Below, one piece after another: positions 1-13,450 of a stretch of DNA of 64,000 bases. Source of the stretch: Micromonospora peucetia (GTDB taxonomy: Bacteria > Actinomycetota > Actinomycetes > Mycobacteriales > Micromonosporaceae); contig NZ_FMIC01000002.1 in NCBI RefSeq assembly GCF_900091625.1, positions 5,704,001 to 5,768,000 on the forward strand, given 5' to 3'. The first letter of the stretch is position 1. Every line of letters starts with the position of its first letter. Made by a program: the position numbers and the translations under genes. The notes under the pieces were generated by a model. The model searched no databases. It saw only the letters and a list, made by a program, of their open reading frames with translations, and was not told the origin of the DNA.

Positions 1-141
1 GGGCCTGATCTGGCCCGCCACGATCGCGGCGCGCAGCGCGTGCGCCACCTCCTCGCGGAGGCTCTGCCGACCCTGGATGGCCGTCAGCGCCAGTCCTGAC
101 CCGGCGGCACCGGGACCGCCCGCCTGCCAGTCGGCCGTCAC
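1..141 (-). CDS. GntR-family regulator, N-terminal fragment (runs off left edge)
   Basis: Reading the minus strand from a GTG at 141 gives 47 open codons to the window edge. After a short lead the sequence reads SLREEVAHALRAAIVAGQIR, the first helix and turn that open the winged helix-turn-helix of FadR/GntR-type repressors. A purine-rich stretch (AGGGTGGAG) sits 5 bases before the GTG. The effector-binding domain is outside the window, so the subfamily cannot be told. It points away from the amine oxidase gene, and the two are tail-to-head on the same strand with about 90 bases between them. Confidence 0.7.
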   Translation of the reverse strand, partial: MTADWQAGGPGAAGSGLALTAIQGRQSLREEVAHALRAAIVAGQIRP

Positions 142-234
142 AACCACTCCACCCTGCTCAGCTCACCGGGACGGTGAGGGTGGCACCCTCGCCCCGACGA
201 ACACCGGTCGACACACGTACGCCGAGGGTGGAGC

Positions 235-1560
235 TTACCGGTCGACGCGGCACAGGATCTCCGCCGCCGCCCGCTCGCCGGCCTCGATCGCCCCGTCCAG
301 GTAACCCGCCCACCGGGTGGCGGTCTCCGTGCCGGCCCAGTGCACCCGCCCGACCGGCTGGCGCAGTTCCGGCCCGTAGCCGCACCAGGAGCCGAGGGTC
401 GGCGCTCCGCAGAAGCAACCCCGGGTCCACTCGTCGGCCGACCAGTCGTACTCGACGAACTCCTCGGGTCGTCCGGCCGCCGGCCCGACGACGGTGGCGA
501 GGGCGTCGAGCAGGCTCGCCTGCCGGGCCTGCGGCGACATCCGTCGCAGCGCGTTCGCCTCCGGGCCGTAGCTGAACGCGGTCAGCACCCCGCGCGGGGA
601 TTCCGGCGTGCTGTTGTCCACCGTCTCGGTGACCGGCCCGGCGAGGCAGAAGGCGACGCCGGAGCGGCCGTCCGCGCGCCAGAACGGCTCCGGGTAGACC
701 GCGTGGACCTTGATCGCCGAGCCCATCGGCATCCGCTGGGTGAGCGCGTCACGCAGGGGCGGCAGGGGCGGGTCGTACCGGATCCGCCCGGCCAGGGTCG
801 GCGGCAGCGCGACCACCACCGCGTCCGCCTCGACGCGTTCGCTGTCGGTGTGCACGACCACGCCGGCGTCATCCTGCCCGATCGCCCGTACCGGCGCGCC
901 GAGCCGCACCGCGTCCGGGCCGAGCGCGGCGGCCAACGCCTCGGCCAGCACCGGCGGTCCGCCGACGATCCGGTCCTGCTGCGCGCCACCGACCATCGCG
1001 AGCAACGCCCGGCTGCCGCCACCGGAGCGCAGGTAGAACGCCGTCTGGAGCAGGGAGATCTCGTCCGGGCCGGCGGCCAGCAGCCCGCCCGCGAGCAGCC
1101 GCCCGAGATAGCGGGCGGTGGCCGGGTCCGGCGCGGCCGCACGCAGCCAGCCGGCCAGCGTCGTACGGTCCCACTCGGCGGCCTCGGGCCCCGTCCACGG
1201 CGCGGCGGGGTCCACCCGTTCGGCGTACGCGTCGAGCAGGGCGAGGACTCTTCCGGCGTCCTCCGGCACCCCGGCGTGCCGGCCGTCGGGGAACAGCACC
1301 GCAGAGGTGCCGTGCGCGGCGGACGGGAAGGTGGCGATCCGGTAGCGGGCGAGAAGCCCGTTGACCCGGTCCTGGGTCGGGCCCACCCACTGGGCGCCCA
1401 GGTCGAGCTGGGTGCCGTCGGCCAGCCACCGGGTGAGCACCCGCCCGCCCACCCGGTCGCGCGCCTCCAGCACCCGCGTCCGTACGCCGGCCCGGGCGAG
1501 CGCGAGCGCGGCGGCCAGCCCGGAGAATCCTGCGCCGACCACGACGACCTGGGTTCCCAT
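235..1560 (-). CDS. flavin-dependent amine oxidase (monoamine oxidase family)
   Basis: Protein of 441 residues. It opens with a Rossmann FAD-binding motif (VVVVGAGFSGLAAALALARA, Gly at 9, 11 and 14) and the following ARDRVGGR signature that binds the FAD ribose and pyrophosphate in the amine oxidase family. The C-terminus has the second FAD contact region (RVHWAGTETATRWAGYLDGAIEAGERAA), typical of MAO, polyamine oxidases and L-amino-acid oxidases. The length is normal for the family. It should oxidise a primary or secondary amine to aldehyde or ketone, NH3 and H2O2. The substrate cannot be read from sequence. No secretion signal is seen, so it is probably cytoplasmic. Confidence 0.9.
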   Translation of the reverse strand: MGTQVVVVGAGFSGLAAALALARAGVRTRVLEARDRVGGRVLTRWLADGTQLDLGAQWVGPTQDRVNGLLARYRIATFPSAAHGTSAVLFPDGRHAGVPEDAGRVLALLDAYAERVDPAAPWTGPEAAEWDRTTLAGWLRAAAPDPATARYLGRLLAGGLLAAGPDEISLLQTAFYLRSGGGSRALLAMVGGAQQDRIVGGPPVLAEALAAALGPDAVRLGAPVRAIGQDDAGVVVHTDSERVEADAVVVALPPTLAGRIRYDPPLPPLRDALTQRMPMGSAIKVHAVYPEPFWRADGRSGVAFCLAGPVTETVDNSTPESPRGVLTAFSYGPEANALRRMSPQARQASLLDALATVVGPAAGRPEEFVEYDWSADEWTRGCFCGAPTLGSWCGYGPELRQPVGRVHWAGTETATRWAGYLDGAIEAGERAAAEILCRVDR

Positions 1561-1650
1561 GCGGCGGCATACCCGTTTCCGCCGCCGCCATGGCCCGGCC
1601 GCCGGGTCGCCGGCCGGTGGCCGCGAGGGCGGGCAGCCTGACGGCGCGGT

Positions 1651-3057
1651 TCACGAAGATGCCGGCTGGCCGTCCAGGGCGCGGGAGAGCCTGCGGACTG
1701 CCTCGTCCATGAGGTCTGGCGGCGCGGCGGCGTAGGTGAGGCGCAGGTGCGGTGCCGGGGGTTCGGCGGCGTACCACGGCCGCCCGGGAAAGACCACGAC
1801 GCCTTCGTTGGCCGCGGCGGCGGCCAGTGCGACATCATCGGTGCCGTCGGGTAGCCGGGCCCAGAGATGCAGGCCGCCACGCGGAACCGCCTGCGGGACG
1901 AGTTGGGGCAGGTGCCGCCGCAGCGCGGCCAGCAATGCCTCGCGCCGCCCCCGCAGCGCGGTGCGCACGGCGCGGTGGTGACGCGCCCAGGCCGGCGAGG
2001 TGACGAACTCGAGCGTGGCCTGCTGTAGCGACCCGGCCACGAAGAAGTCGTCGAGCAGCCGGGCCGCCCGTAGGCGGGCGCCGGCCGGGCCACGGGCGCC
2101 GATCGCGGCGACGCGGAGCCCGGGCGCGGCGGACTTGGTCAGGGAGCGCAGGTGGATGACGTGTCCGTCGGGGTCGTCGGCGGCCAGCGGGGGCGGCGCT
2201 TCGCCGTCGATGGTGAGGTCCCGTGCGTAGTCGTCCTCGATCAGGAACGCCCCGGCGGCGCGTACGGCGGCGGCGACCTCGGCACGGCGGCGGGTCGCCA
2301 GGGTCGCGCCGGTGGGGTTGGCGTACAGCGGCTGGCAGTAGAACAGCCGCGCGCCGGTACGGGTGAACGCGGCGGCGAGTTGGTCGGGTCGTACGCCGTC
2401 GGCGTCGGCGGGCACGGGCACCACCCGCAGTCCGGCCGCGCGGGCCGTGGCCAGCGCGCCCAGGTAGGTCGGCGACTCGACGAGCAGGGTGTCCCCCGCG
2501 GTGGTCAGCGCACGCAGCGCCGAGGAGAGCGCGGCCTGGCCGCCCGGGCAGATCACCATGTCGCGGGCGGCCAGCCCGCCGCCGGCCTGGCGGGCGAACC
2601 AGGCGCGTAGGTCCTCGCGCCCCTCGGCGGAACCGCGTTGCCACGACGCGGGTTGCCGGGCGGCCCGGGCGAGCGCCGCACCGAGCGCGGCAGCCGGTTG
2701 AAGGTCCGGGTCCAGATAGCCGCCGGACAGCGGTATCGCGTCCGCAGGCGGTAGTGCCAGTAACGCCTGCATGTCCTCCTCGCCCGGTGGGCGAGGGCCG
2801 AGCGCCACGGTCTGCCAGGACAGGTCCGGCGCGCGCTCCGGCACGGGCACGGCGGCCACGAAGGTGCCTCTCCCGGATCGCGCCTCGACGACACCCTCGG
2901 CTACGAGCTGGCGGACCGCCTCGGTGACCGTCACCGGAGAGGCGTGGTGCCGCGCGGTCAGCTCACGCACCGACGGCATCCGGTCCCCCGGCTGCGCCCT
3001 GGCCACGAGCCCACGCAGATCGTGGATGACGCGTGCTGCTGCGTTACCGTTGCCCAT
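1651..3057 (-). CDS. MocR-type transcription regulator (GntR HTH fused to class I aminotransferase fold)
   Basis: The 468-residue protein starts with a GntR winged helix (residues ~1-70: DRMPSVRELTARHHASPVTV, then GVVEARSGRGTFVA). A PLP-dependent aminotransferase-like domain follows, with the lysine region SLTKSAAPGLRVA (Lys is the expected Schiff-base residue) and NPTGATLA, the usual aminotransferase Asn-Pro-x-Gly. MocR proteins use PLP or a PLP-amino-acid adduct as a co-signal and often control the divergently transcribed neighbour. Here that neighbour is an EamA exporter, so control of amino-acid or amine export is the likely job. I chose the ATG at 3057 because the HTH begins immediately after it; upstream codons are an open extension without family similarity. 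Confidence 0.88.
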   Translation of the reverse strand: MGNGNAAARVIHDLRGLVARAQPGDRMPSVRELTARHHASPVTVTEAVRQLVAEGVVEARSGRGTFVAAVPVPERAPDLSWQTVALGPRPPGEEDMQALLALPPADAIPLSGGYLDPDLQPAAALGAALARAARQPASWQRGSAEGREDLRAWFARQAGGGLAARDMVICPGGQAALSSALRALTTAGDTLLVESPTYLGALATARAAGLRVVPVPADADGVRPDQLAAAFTRTGARLFYCQPLYANPTGATLATRRRAEVAAAVRAAGAFLIEDDYARDLTIDGEAPPPLAADDPDGHVIHLRSLTKSAAPGLRVAAIGARGPAGARLRAARLLDDFFVAGSLQQATLEFVTSPAWARHHRAVRTALRGRREALLAALRRHLPQLVPQAVPRGGLHLWARLPDGTDDVALAAAAANEGVVVFPGRPWYAAEPPAPHLRLTYAAAPPDLMDEAVRRLSRALDGQPASS

Positions 3058-3078
3058 GAGGGATAAGAGTAGCGTTAC
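3041..3078. promoter_or_regulatory. direct repeat GCGTTAC x2, candidate MocR operator
   Basis: The heptamer GCGTTAC occurs at 3041-3047 and again at 3072-3078, 31 bases apart, so both copies face the same side of the helix. The two divergent start codons lie between them and overlap in the tetranucleotide CATG (3055-3058). MocR regulators such as GabR bind direct repeats spaced about three helical turns. The placement suggests one operator serving both genes; the assignment is inference. Confidence 0.4.
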
Positions 3079-3994
3079 TGCGGCGAGCACGATAACAGCG
3101 GACCACACCGTCGGGCTCGCCCTCGGAGCGCTGGGCGTACTGGCCTTCAGCATGTCGCTGCCCATGACCCGCATCGCCGTGCAGGATCTCGGCCCCTGGT
3201 TCGTCGCCTTCGGCCGGGCCGTCGGCGCGGCGCTGTTGGCGTGGGCGTACCTGAGGTTCACCGGCGCGCCCCGGCCCACGCGGAGTCAGTGGTGGCGCCT
3301 GTCGATCGTCGCGCTCGGTGTGGTCGTCGGCTTTCCGTTGTTCACCTCGTTGGCCCTGACGACGCAGACCTCCGCGCACGGCGCGGTCGTCATCGCCGTG
3401 CTACCCGCCATGACCGCGGTGTTCGCGGTGCTGCGCGCCGGAGAGCGTCCGCCGCCGCTGTTCTGGGTCGCGAGCGTCGGCGGGCTGCTGGCGGTGCTGG
3501 CCTTTCTGGGCGTCAACGGCACGGTGAGCGGTGCGCTGTCCCTCGCCGACCTGTATCTGCTCGCGGCGGTCGTGCTGTGTGGACTGGGATACGCCGAGGG
3601 CGGCGCACTCGCCCGCGAGCTGGGCGGCGCCCGGACGATCTGCTGGGCACTGCTGCTCTCGCTGCCCGTCACCCTGCCCGTCACGGCCGTGGCCACCGCC
3701 GTTCATCCACCGCGCGCCGACGCCGGCGCCTGGACGGCGTTCGGTTACCTCGCCGCAGTCTCCATGTTCCTGGGCTTCTTCGCCTGGTACACGGGCCTCG
3801 CCCGCGGAGGCATCGCCCGGGTCGGACAGATCCAGCTCACCCAGCCCGTCCTCACCCTGGCCTGGTCGGCGCTGCTGCTCGGCGAGGCCGTCACCCCGGC
3901 TTCGGTCGGAGCGGCGTTCCTGGTGCCGGTCTGCGTCCTGCTGACCCAGCGATACCGCAACAGCACGGGGGCACCCACCGCGCAAGAGGCGTGA
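3056..3994 (+). CDS. EamA/DMT-family transporter
   Basis: Integral membrane protein of about 312 residues, fully hydrophobic, in the two-repeat pattern of the drug/metabolite transporter (EamA, RhtA-like) family. The first segment is VGLALGALGVLAFSMSLPM, and ten helices can be traced. The conserved end of each repeat is visible (LVPVCVLL near the C-terminus). The family exports amino acids, amines or other small metabolites. The start is the ATG overlapping the MocR start codon, because the first helix follows after only 18 residues and no later start keeps it. Divergence from a MocR regulator suggests inducible export of an amino acid or amine. Confidence 0.88.
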   Translation: MRDKSSVTAASTITADHTVGLALGALGVLAFSMSLPMTRIAVQDLGPWFVAFGRAVGAALLAWAYLRFTGAPRPTRSQWWRLSIVALGVVVGFPLFTSLALTTQTSAHGAVVIAVLPAMTAVFAVLRAGERPPPLFWVASVGGLLAVLAFLGVNGTVSGALSLADLYLLAAVVLCGLGYAEGGALARELGGARTICWALLLSLPVTLPVTAVATAVHPPRADAGAWTAFGYLAAVSMFLGFFAWYTGLARGGIARVGQIQLTQPVLTLAWSALLLGEAVTPASVGAAFLVPVCVLLTQRYRNSTGAPTAQEA

Positions 3995-4127
3995 CCACAC
4001 GCGTCACATGGCGAAACGGGTCTTCGCGGTCCACCGGACGACGGTGACACATGGTCGTGTCGACGATCCGTACGGTGGCGGCGCGGTGGCATGATCTGGG
4101 GACCGACAGGACACAAAGGAGGGTGCC

Positions 4128-4658
4128 GTGCGCTACATCGACGGTCCGGTGGTCGAGTGCGACCTTCACCTGACAGCCGATCCGGCCCGGGTGTGGGAGC
4201 TGGTCACGAACATCGAACTGCCCGTGCGGTTCAGTACGGAGCTACGTCGGGTGCAATGGCTGGACGGCACCCGGGGGCCGACGCTCGGCGCCCGGTTCGA
4301 GGGGCACAACCAGCATCCCGCGCTGGGCGAGTGGCGCACCGTCTCGCACATCGTGCGGCTCGACGAGCCGCAGGTCTTCGGCTGGGTGGTGCTCGACCCG
4401 GACAACCGTTTCGGCGGCGGCCCCGCCGACCCGGGGCACCCGGGTGCCGCCTGGCAGTACCGGCTCACCGCCGAGGGCGACGGCTGCCGGCTGGCCCACT
4501 CCGTGCGGATCGGCCCCGGCCGCACCGGGCTCAGCATGGTCATCGACCAGGCCCCGGAGAACGAGGAGCAGATCATCGCACGCCGGCTGGCCGCCCTACG
4601 GGATGCTATGACGGCCACCTTGCAGGGCATCCGGGACCTCGCCGAGCAGCCGCGCTGA
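4128..4658 (+). CDS. SRPBCC-family (polyketide cyclase/dehydrase-like) protein
   Basis: Protein of 176 residues with the START/SRPBCC fold pattern: an N-terminal beta strand then VWELVTNIELPVRFSTELRRVQWLDG, a central SHIVRLDEPQVFGWVV strand, and a long C-terminal helix (IIARRLAALRDAMTATLQGI). It starts with GTG behind a strong ribosome site AAAGGAGGGT. Such proteins have a hydrophobic cavity that binds small lipophilic ligands. Many are polyketide cyclases or lipid-binding proteins, but no catalytic residues can be assigned. It stands alone, facing the convergent MFS gene. Confidence 0.8.
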   Translation: MRYIDGPVVECDLHLTADPARVWELVTNIELPVRFSTELRRVQWLDGTRGPTLGARFEGHNQHPALGEWRTVSHIVRLDEPQVFGWVVLDPDNRFGGGPADPGHPGAAWQYRLTAEGDGCRLAHSVRIGPGRTGLSMVIDQAPENEEQIIARRLAALRDAMTATLQGIRDLAEQPR

Positions 4659-4714
4659 CCACGGCGGCGGCGCTGTCGGCGCACGGGTACCGGTCGTGGG
4701 AGGCGTGCCGAGCC

Positions 4715-5998
4715 TCAGTGCGCCGCCATGACCGTCGGGTCCGGCTCCAGGTCGGCGAGGCGGGCCGGCCGCACGACGACGAGCAGCACCACCGTCGCCG
4801 CCACCATGCCACCCGCGACGACGACGGCCATCGCGACCGCGCCGGTGCCCAGCACGCCCACCAGGGGCGCGGCCAGCGCGCCGACGCCGAACTGCACCGC
4901 ACCGAGCAGGGCGGAGGCCGTACCGGCCGCTTCCCCGTGGCGGGACAGGGCCAGGGCCGGCGCGTTCGGCATCGCGAGGCCCGCCGCCGCGAGCACCACC
5001 CACAACGACACCAGCAGACTCGGCAGCCCGCCGAACCCGGTCACCGCGAAAGCGACCATCGCCAGCCCGGCCACGCTTCCCACGGCCAGGGCGACGACGA
5101 GGATCCGTTGCGACGAGTGCCGGCGCAGCAGCCGCACGTTGTACTGGGTCGCCGCGATCAGCCCGACGGCGCCCGCTCCGAAGGCCAACCCGAACTGCTG
5201 CTCGTCCAGGCCGTACTGCTCCTGCAGGACGAATGACGACCCGGCCACGTACGCGAACAGCGCCGCCATGGCCAGCCCGGCGACCAGGACCAGGCCCACG
5301 AACGTGCGGTCCCGCAGCAGCGAGCCGTACACGGCCATCGTCGCGACCACGCCGCCGCGCTGACGCCGGTCGGCCGGCAGCGTCTCGCGAAGGCCGACCG
5401 CGGCGACCACGACGAGCAGCAGGCCGAAGGCGGCCAGGGCCACGAACACGCCACGCCAGTCGGTCCAGCGCAGCAGCCCGCCGCCGAGGGTCGGGGCGAG
5501 GATCGGCGCCGCCCCCATGACCAGCAGCAACCGGGAGAGCAGCTTGGCGAAGGCGGCGCCGTCGAACAGGTCACGGACCACGGCCATCGCGACCACCGAG
5601 GCCGCGGCCACGCCGAGGCCCTGCACCACCCGCAGGACGCCGAGGACCGCGATGCTCGGTGCGAAGACGCAGAGCAGCGACGCCACGATGTGCAGTGCGA
5701 TGCCGGCGATCAGCGGCGCGCGCCGGCCGACGGCGTCGGAGAGCGGGCCGATCAGCAACTGGCCGAGTGCGAGACCCGCCAGCGTGCCGGTGAGGGTCAG
5801 TTGGACCGCCGCCGACGTGGTGTGGAAGTCGGCGACGATCGCGGGTAGCGCGGGCAGGTACATGTCGATGGTCAGCGGACCCACCGCGATCAGCGACCCG
5901 AGGACGAGGACGAGCCGCAGGCGTTGCCGGGAGCTCATCAGCTCACCCGGCGTCAGCGGGGCTGCCGGCCCCTCGGGAGCGTGGGCGGTGGCCGTCAT
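4715..5998 (-). CDS. Bcr/CflA-type MFS drug exporter
   Basis: 427 residues, 12 predicted membrane helices. TIDMYLPALPAIVADFHTT in helix 1 and the loop 2-3 signature GPLSDAVGRRAPLI are characteristic of the Bcr/CflA branch of multidrug proton antiporters (family 14 TMS/12 TMS DHA1). The start at 5998 was picked because the N-terminus before helix 1 (MTATAHAPEG) is short and hydrophilic; the upstream open frame has no family similarity. It is convergent with the SRPBCC gene and divergent from the carboxylase. Substrate unknown. Confidence 0.88.
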   Translation of the reverse strand: MTATAHAPEGPAAPLTPGELMSSRQRLRLVLVLGSLIAVGPLTIDMYLPALPAIVADFHTTSAAVQLTLTGTLAGLALGQLLIGPLSDAVGRRAPLIAGIALHIVASLLCVFAPSIAVLGVLRVVQGLGVAAASVVAMAVVRDLFDGAAFAKLLSRLLLVMGAAPILAPTLGGGLLRWTDWRGVFVALAAFGLLLVVVAAVGLRETLPADRRQRGGVVATMAVYGSLLRDRTFVGLVLVAGLAMAALFAYVAGSSFVLQEQYGLDEQQFGLAFGAGAVGLIAATQYNVRLLRRHSSQRILVVALAVGSVAGLAMVAFAVTGFGGLPSLLVSLWVVLAAAGLAMPNAPALALSRHGEAAGTASALLGAVQFGVGALAAPLVGVLGTGAVAMAVVVAGGMVAATVVLLVVVRPARLADLEPDPTVMAAH

Positions 5999-6293
5999 CG
6001 GATCGTCTCCGACCGTTCGTCGCTCGGGCAGGCCGGGAACAGTGTGGGAGTCACATCTGGCTCCAAATCCGGATCCGGTGATCTCATTCCCGGTCGACGG
6101 TGAGGTAACGGAGCTCACAGCCGAGCGGTGACGGTCAGGCGGCCCTCCACCCGGCACCCCTATCCGCGGCGGCACCAGGGGTTTCCTCCGCGTCGAGGCA
6201 CCCGACGTCCCACCAGATGGAAGATCGCGCCACGCCTCAGGAATGAGTCGAGGTTGCGACCAGTGTTTTCACAGGTCAAGGCCCTTATATCGC

Positions 6294-6341
6294 GGCGCGC
6301 CCGATGAGACTCGCACCCCTGACCTTCTGCTTCGTAGACAG
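6294..6341 (-). other. degenerate 3' half of a tRNA-Arg(ACG) (old attachment-site scar) in a 416-base gene-free gap
   Basis: On the minus strand the sequence runs from an anticodon stem-loop (CTGT-CTACGAA-GCAG, anticodon ACG at 6333-6335) through a variable loop AGGTC, a T-arm-like segment and GGGCGCGCC. This follows the order of the 3' half of actinobacterial tRNA-Arg(ACG). The T-stem has mismatches and no D-arm or 5' acceptor strand is found further upstream, so it is not a working tRNA. A 3'-half tRNA copy is what integrases leave at an att site. Between 5999 and 6414 I see nothing else except a repeated ACAGGAGGG (6337 and 6397). Confidence 0.5.
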
Positions 6342-6414
6342 GAGGGTGGACACTGCCGAAGGTGCCGCCGTGTCGCGGCACGCGCATCATTGGTCTACAG
6401 GAGGGCTCGGTCGG

Positions 6415-11883
<5,469 letters not shown>

Positions 11884-11887
11884 CGGC

Positions 11888-11926
11888 CGGGGCGCCACGG
11901 CGAGGACCTCGCCGTGGCGTGCCCCG
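11888..11926 (+). terminator. hairpin after the carboxylase
   Basis: A perfect 12-base stem CGCCACGGCGAG / CTCGCCGTGGCG around a GAC loop lies five bases after the stop codon. There is no T-tract, as is usual in high-GC actinomycetes. Confidence 0.65.
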
Positions 11927-11945
11927 CCGACCCGCTCGAATGCCT

Positions 11946-11996
11946 GGCGCCCGCACCGGGGCAGACACGTCATACGTCTGCCCCGGTGCGGGCGCC
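11946..11996. terminator. perfect 21-base inverted repeat
   Basis: Arms 11946-11966 and 11976-11996 are exact reverse complements (GGCGCCCGCACC... / ...GGTGCGGGCGCC) with a nine-base loop. It follows the carboxylase terminator and precedes the nucleotidyltransferase gene, so it probably insulates the two units in both directions. Confidence 0.55.
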
Positions 11997-12161
11997 TTCC
12001 CCGTCGCGCGCCTCGCCGGCGGCGGACGGCGCGACATGGGCATATCGAAAAAATGTGGCCCTCGGCGTCATCCTCCTCGCAATGAGACCGGCCAGCTTGC
12101 CTGACCCGCGGTGTCACCGACCCGTCCGCCGGAGTTCACTACCGGGAGGCTGTTGATCTTC

Positions 12162-13199
12162 ATGGTTGACCTTGACGTCGTGGACCGCCTGCTCGGAGCA
12201 CCGCCGGACCTGCACACCTGGCGCGTCGCCGACATGGCCAACCGTAAGGGAATTCTGGGCACCTGGCTCTCGTCCGCCGTCGCCCGGGGCCTTGAGCTCA
12301 GCGAGGCTGAGGGCGCCTACCTGCGACGGTGGGAACAGCGCGTCGAGACACTCCACGCCACCGGCGTCGAGTTGGCCGACCGGTACCAGGCGACAGTCCT
12401 CAAAGGCCCGGCCATCGCGCGGTTCTATCCCGATGGCCTGTTGCGGCAGTCGGGAGACGTCGACCTGTTCGCCCCCAGTCAGGACGTCCTGTGGTCCTGC
12501 GTACGGGATCTGGTCGACCGTCGGGGCGCCGTACCGCAGGGGGTCAGCATCCTGGAGGGACCCGAAGGGGTGCACGTCGGTGTGGCGATGAAGTGGCCCG
12601 CGGCCGAACCGCACCTGGACAAGCCGATGGGCGCCGACGTCACCACCTTCACCTTCGCCGGCGACCTCCGTGGGGTCCCGGTGCGGATCGCGCCCGTCGC
12701 CGAGGAGGACCTGTGCGGGCTCTTCGCCGTGGCCGAGGAACGGTTCCAGCGCAAGTTCCGGATCAAGGATCTGCTGGATCTCCTGGTCCTGGCCGAGATC
12801 CTGGAGCAGCGGCTGGGCGATGACCTCACCGAGGTGATCTGCGAACACGCCGCACGCCTGGCACTCGCTCCCGAACTGCGTCAGCTCATCGTCCGCGCGA
12901 GTGAGTGGGTGAGCATGTCCGAGCGATGGCGCCGCACCGCCGACGCGCTCCGGCCGCTGGCACGCCGCGAGAAGGACCTGCGCCGCCCCGATCGGCAGGG
13001 CGTACACAGGCTCAGCTTCGGAATGCCGCTCGACGAACGGCCCGGCGCCCCATCCCGGGTGGACATCCACCGCAGAGCCGGCAGCAGCCTGGTGACGACG
13101 CCCGTCGGCACCTGCCTGCTGACAGAACGGCTGGTCGTGAACGAGGACGAACTGACGGACGCCCTCGACCACGCCCGGTCTCTGACCGCACCTAGTTGA
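12162..13199 (+). CDS. nucleotidyltransferase-like protein (NTP_transf_5 type)
   Basis: 345 residues. The stretch LKGPAIARFYPDGLLRQSGDVDLFA matches the core of the uncharacterised nucleotidyltransferase family PF14907: a Lys-Gly segment, then R...DVDLF, with the two Asp positioned as metal ligands of the pol-beta fold. The rest is mostly helical (KFRIKDLLDLLVLAEILE). Family members occur in lasso-peptide and other RiPP clusters, but their reaction is unproven. I take the ATG at 12162; a GTG at 12111 in the same frame is possible. A low-GC patch (ATATCGAAAAAA, 12041-12055) upstream may hold the promoter. The next gene, 14 bases on, encodes a 20-residue peptide. Confidence 0.72.
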   Translation: MVDLDVVDRLLGAPPDLHTWRVADMANRKGILGTWLSSAVARGLELSEAEGAYLRRWEQRVETLHATGVELADRYQATVLKGPAIARFYPDGLLRQSGDVDLFAPSQDVLWSCVRDLVDRRGAVPQGVSILEGPEGVHVGVAMKWPAAEPHLDKPMGADVTTFTFAGDLRGVPVRIAPVAEEDLCGLFAVAEERFQRKFRIKDLLDLLVLAEILEQRLGDDLTEVICEHAARLALAPELRQLIVRASEWVSMSERWRRTADALRPLARREKDLRRPDRQGVHRLSFGMPLDERPGAPSRVDIHRRAGSSLVTTPVGTCLLTERLVVNEDELTDALDHARSLTAPS

Positions 13200-13213
13200 G
13201 AGGAGGTGTACGG

Positions 13214-13276
13214 ATGCGTCACATCATTCTGGGAGCGTTCCGCGTCAAGCCGCGCCCGTCGGCCGTCGCCAAGTAG
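13214..13276 (+). CDS. 20-residue peptide gene downstream of the nucleotidyltransferase
   Basis: An ATG at 13214 stands six bases behind an ideal ribosome site (GAGAGGAGGTG) and opens a frame of 20 codons ending in two consecutive TAG stops. The peptide begins MRHIILGAFRVK and ends PRPSAVAK: a hydrophobic first half and a basic, proline-containing second half. It is 14 bases after the stop of the nucleotidyltransferase-like gene and directly before a strong terminator, so the two genes form a closed unit. It may be a tiny RiPP precursor, a signalling peptide or a leader peptide. No radical SAM, YcaO, cyclase or protease gene is adjacent. I do not recognise the sequence. Confidence 0.55.
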   Translation: MRHIILGAFRVKPRPSAVAK

Positions 13277-13290
13277 TAGGTGTCTCCGCT

Positions 13291-13322
13291 GTGGTCCCCG
13301 GCCTGTGCGGGCCGGGGACCAC
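13291..13322 (+). terminator. hairpin closing the nucleotidyltransferase/peptide unit
   Basis: Perfect 13-base stem GTGGTCCCCGGCC / GGCCGGGGACCAC with a six-base loop, 14 bases after the peptide stop codons. Confidence 0.75.
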
Positions 13323-13450
13323 GGTCTCAGTCCTCGGCTCCCGATGCCGCCGCTGCCCGACGGCCGCTGCTCACGCCTGCCCGGTCACGATGTCGGATAC
13401 ACCGTGACGAAATGATGTCTATCCTTCGATGTCGTTGGTAGGGTGCTGCG

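Noticed and set aside
6304..6414. Upstream extension of the carboxylase start
   Set aside because: The extra 37 codons read through the tRNA-like scar and have no similarity to biotin carboxylase; the GTG at 6415 has a proper ribosome site.
12036..12104. 22-codon frame starting MGISKKCG before the nucleotidyltransferase
   Set aside because: No ribosome site; the low-GC patch is better read as promoter.
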